From NCBI GenBank assembly GCA_002477905.1, contig DLLB01000012.1, positions 1 through 5,334 of the forward strand: a DNA stretch of 5,334 bases, given 5' to 3'. This DNA comes from Clostridiales bacterium UBA7573 (GTDB lineage Bacteria > Bacillota > Clostridia > Oscillospirales > CAG-272). A program made the translations under genes and the position numbers. The notes under the pieces are model-generated. The model did no database searches, was not told the DNA's origin, and saw only the letters and a list, made by a program, of their open reading frames with translations. This document shows, piece after piece, positions 4,737 to 5,334 of this stretch (position 1 is its first letter; each line of letters opens with the position of its first letter).

Positions 4737-5334
4737 ATGGCAAACAATAAACAACCTCCAAAGCTCTGCTATTGCTCTTTCTGCGGCAGACCGCAGGATG
4801 AGGTGGATTTTCTGATCCCGTTTTCCAACGGTTTGTTTCTGTGTGACGTTTGCTTGGATTCCTGCAATGAATTTGTGGAAAATCATTATGTGCAAAAACA
4901 ATCCCACGCGGCATTGACGCTTGAAACATTGCCGAAACCTGCGCAGATCAAAGCAGCTTTGGATGAATATGTCATCGGACAAGATCTGGCAAAACGGACG
5001 CTGTCTGTTGCGGTGTATAACCACTACAAGCGGATTTTGCGCATGAAGAAACCCGCACGTGCAAAGAAAAAGCAAGAAACCACGCAGGACGACGGTGTGG
5101 AGATTCAGAAAAGCAATGTGCTGTTGCTCGGTCCCACCGGTGTCGGAAAAACATTCCTTGCACAGACGCTTGCCAAAACCTTGCAGGTTCCGTTTGCGAT
5201 TGCGGATGCAACCACGCTGACCGAAGCGGGATATGTGGGGGAAGATGTCGAAAATATTCTTTTGCGGTTGATCCAAGCGGCGGATTACGATATTTCGCTT
5301 GCGGAGCGCGGCATCATTTATATTGATGAAATCG
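4737..5334 (+). CDS. clpX: ATP-dependent Clp protease ATP-binding subunit ClpX, 3'-truncated by the window edge
   Basis: ClpX is the hexameric AAA+ unfoldase that recognises tagged or misfolded proteins, threads them through its pore and delivers them to ClpP. The first 199 residues are visible and the frame runs off the window end. An N-terminal zinc-binding domain has C13-x-x-C16 and C36-x-x-C39 (Y-C-S-F-C-G and L-C-D-V-C). The AAA+ module shows D-E-Y-V-I-G-Q-D (76-83), Walker A G-P-T-G-V-G-K-T (132-139), the pore-1 loop G-Y-V-G (165-168) and Walker B I-I-Y-I-D-E (193-198). Between Y-N-H-Y-K-R and Walker A there is a lysine/arginine-rich insertion (about 102-113) roughly ten residues longer than in E. 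coli or B. subtilis ClpX. The ATG at 4737 has AAAGGA (4723-4728) 8 nt upstream. A lon gene often follows in Clostridia, but it is outside this window. Confidence 0.96.
   Translation, partial: MANNKQPPKLCYCSFCGRPQDEVDFLIPFSNGLFLCDVCLDSCNEFVENHYVQKQSHAALTLETLPKPAQIKAALDEYVIGQDLAKRTLSVAVYNHYKRILRMKKPARAKKKQETTQDDGVEIQKSNVLLLGPTGVGKTFLAQTLAKTLQVPFAIADATTLTEAGYVGEDVENILLRLIQAADYDISLAERGIIYIDEI

Overview
The window looks like a chromosomal segment from an anaerobic Firmicute of class Clostridia, probably an Oscillospiraceae/Ruminococcaceae-type genome of roughly 50% GC. The evidence is the trigger factor - clpP - clpX gene order, the strong AGGAGG-type ribosome binding sites, a consensus sigma-A promoter, and a DUF1540-type cysteine-rich mini-protein of the kind common in Clostridia. 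Placement at genus level is not possible from this sequence alone. No insertion sequence, phage gene, tRNA, rRNA or CRISPR array was seen.

Layout: bases 1-1329 hold threonine synthase (thrC), cut at its 5' end by the window edge. It ends at a perfect 30-bp palindrome that lies between it and a small convergent gene. That small gene (1414-1605, minus strand) encodes a 63-residue, six-cysteine DUF1540-like protein. It has a good ribosome binding site and a candidate forespore (sigma-G/F-type) promoter in the divergent gap 1606-1717. The gap also precedes a plus-strand metallophosphoesterase (1718-2434). A near-consensus housekeeping promoter (2469-2496), with an 11-bp-period direct repeat upstream, then starts the protein quality-control cluster: trigger factor (tig, 2576-3931), ClpP peptidase (clpP, 3997-4581) and ClpX unfoldase (clpX, 4737 to the window end, truncated).

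How the genes work together: trigger factor receives nascent chains at the ribosome exit tunnel, and ClpX unfolds substrates and feeds them into the ClpP chamber. The two spacers inside this cluster contain the main regulatory candidates. Between tig and clpP, an 8-nt sequence just after the tig stop is exactly complementary to the clpP ribosome binding site, suggesting translational coupling. Between clpP and clpX lies a roughly 90-nt, three-tier stem-loop ending in a T tract. It could be an intra-operon terminator or attenuator that sets the ClpP:ClpX ratio, or a copy of an intergenic repeat.

The protein-coding content is mostly ordinary core metabolism and proteostasis. I see no clearly new multi-gene system. 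The points worth a second look are the DUF1540 gene with its possible sporulation promoter and the two structured spacers in the tig-clpP-clpX cluster. All structure calls were made by eye, without folding or homology searches.
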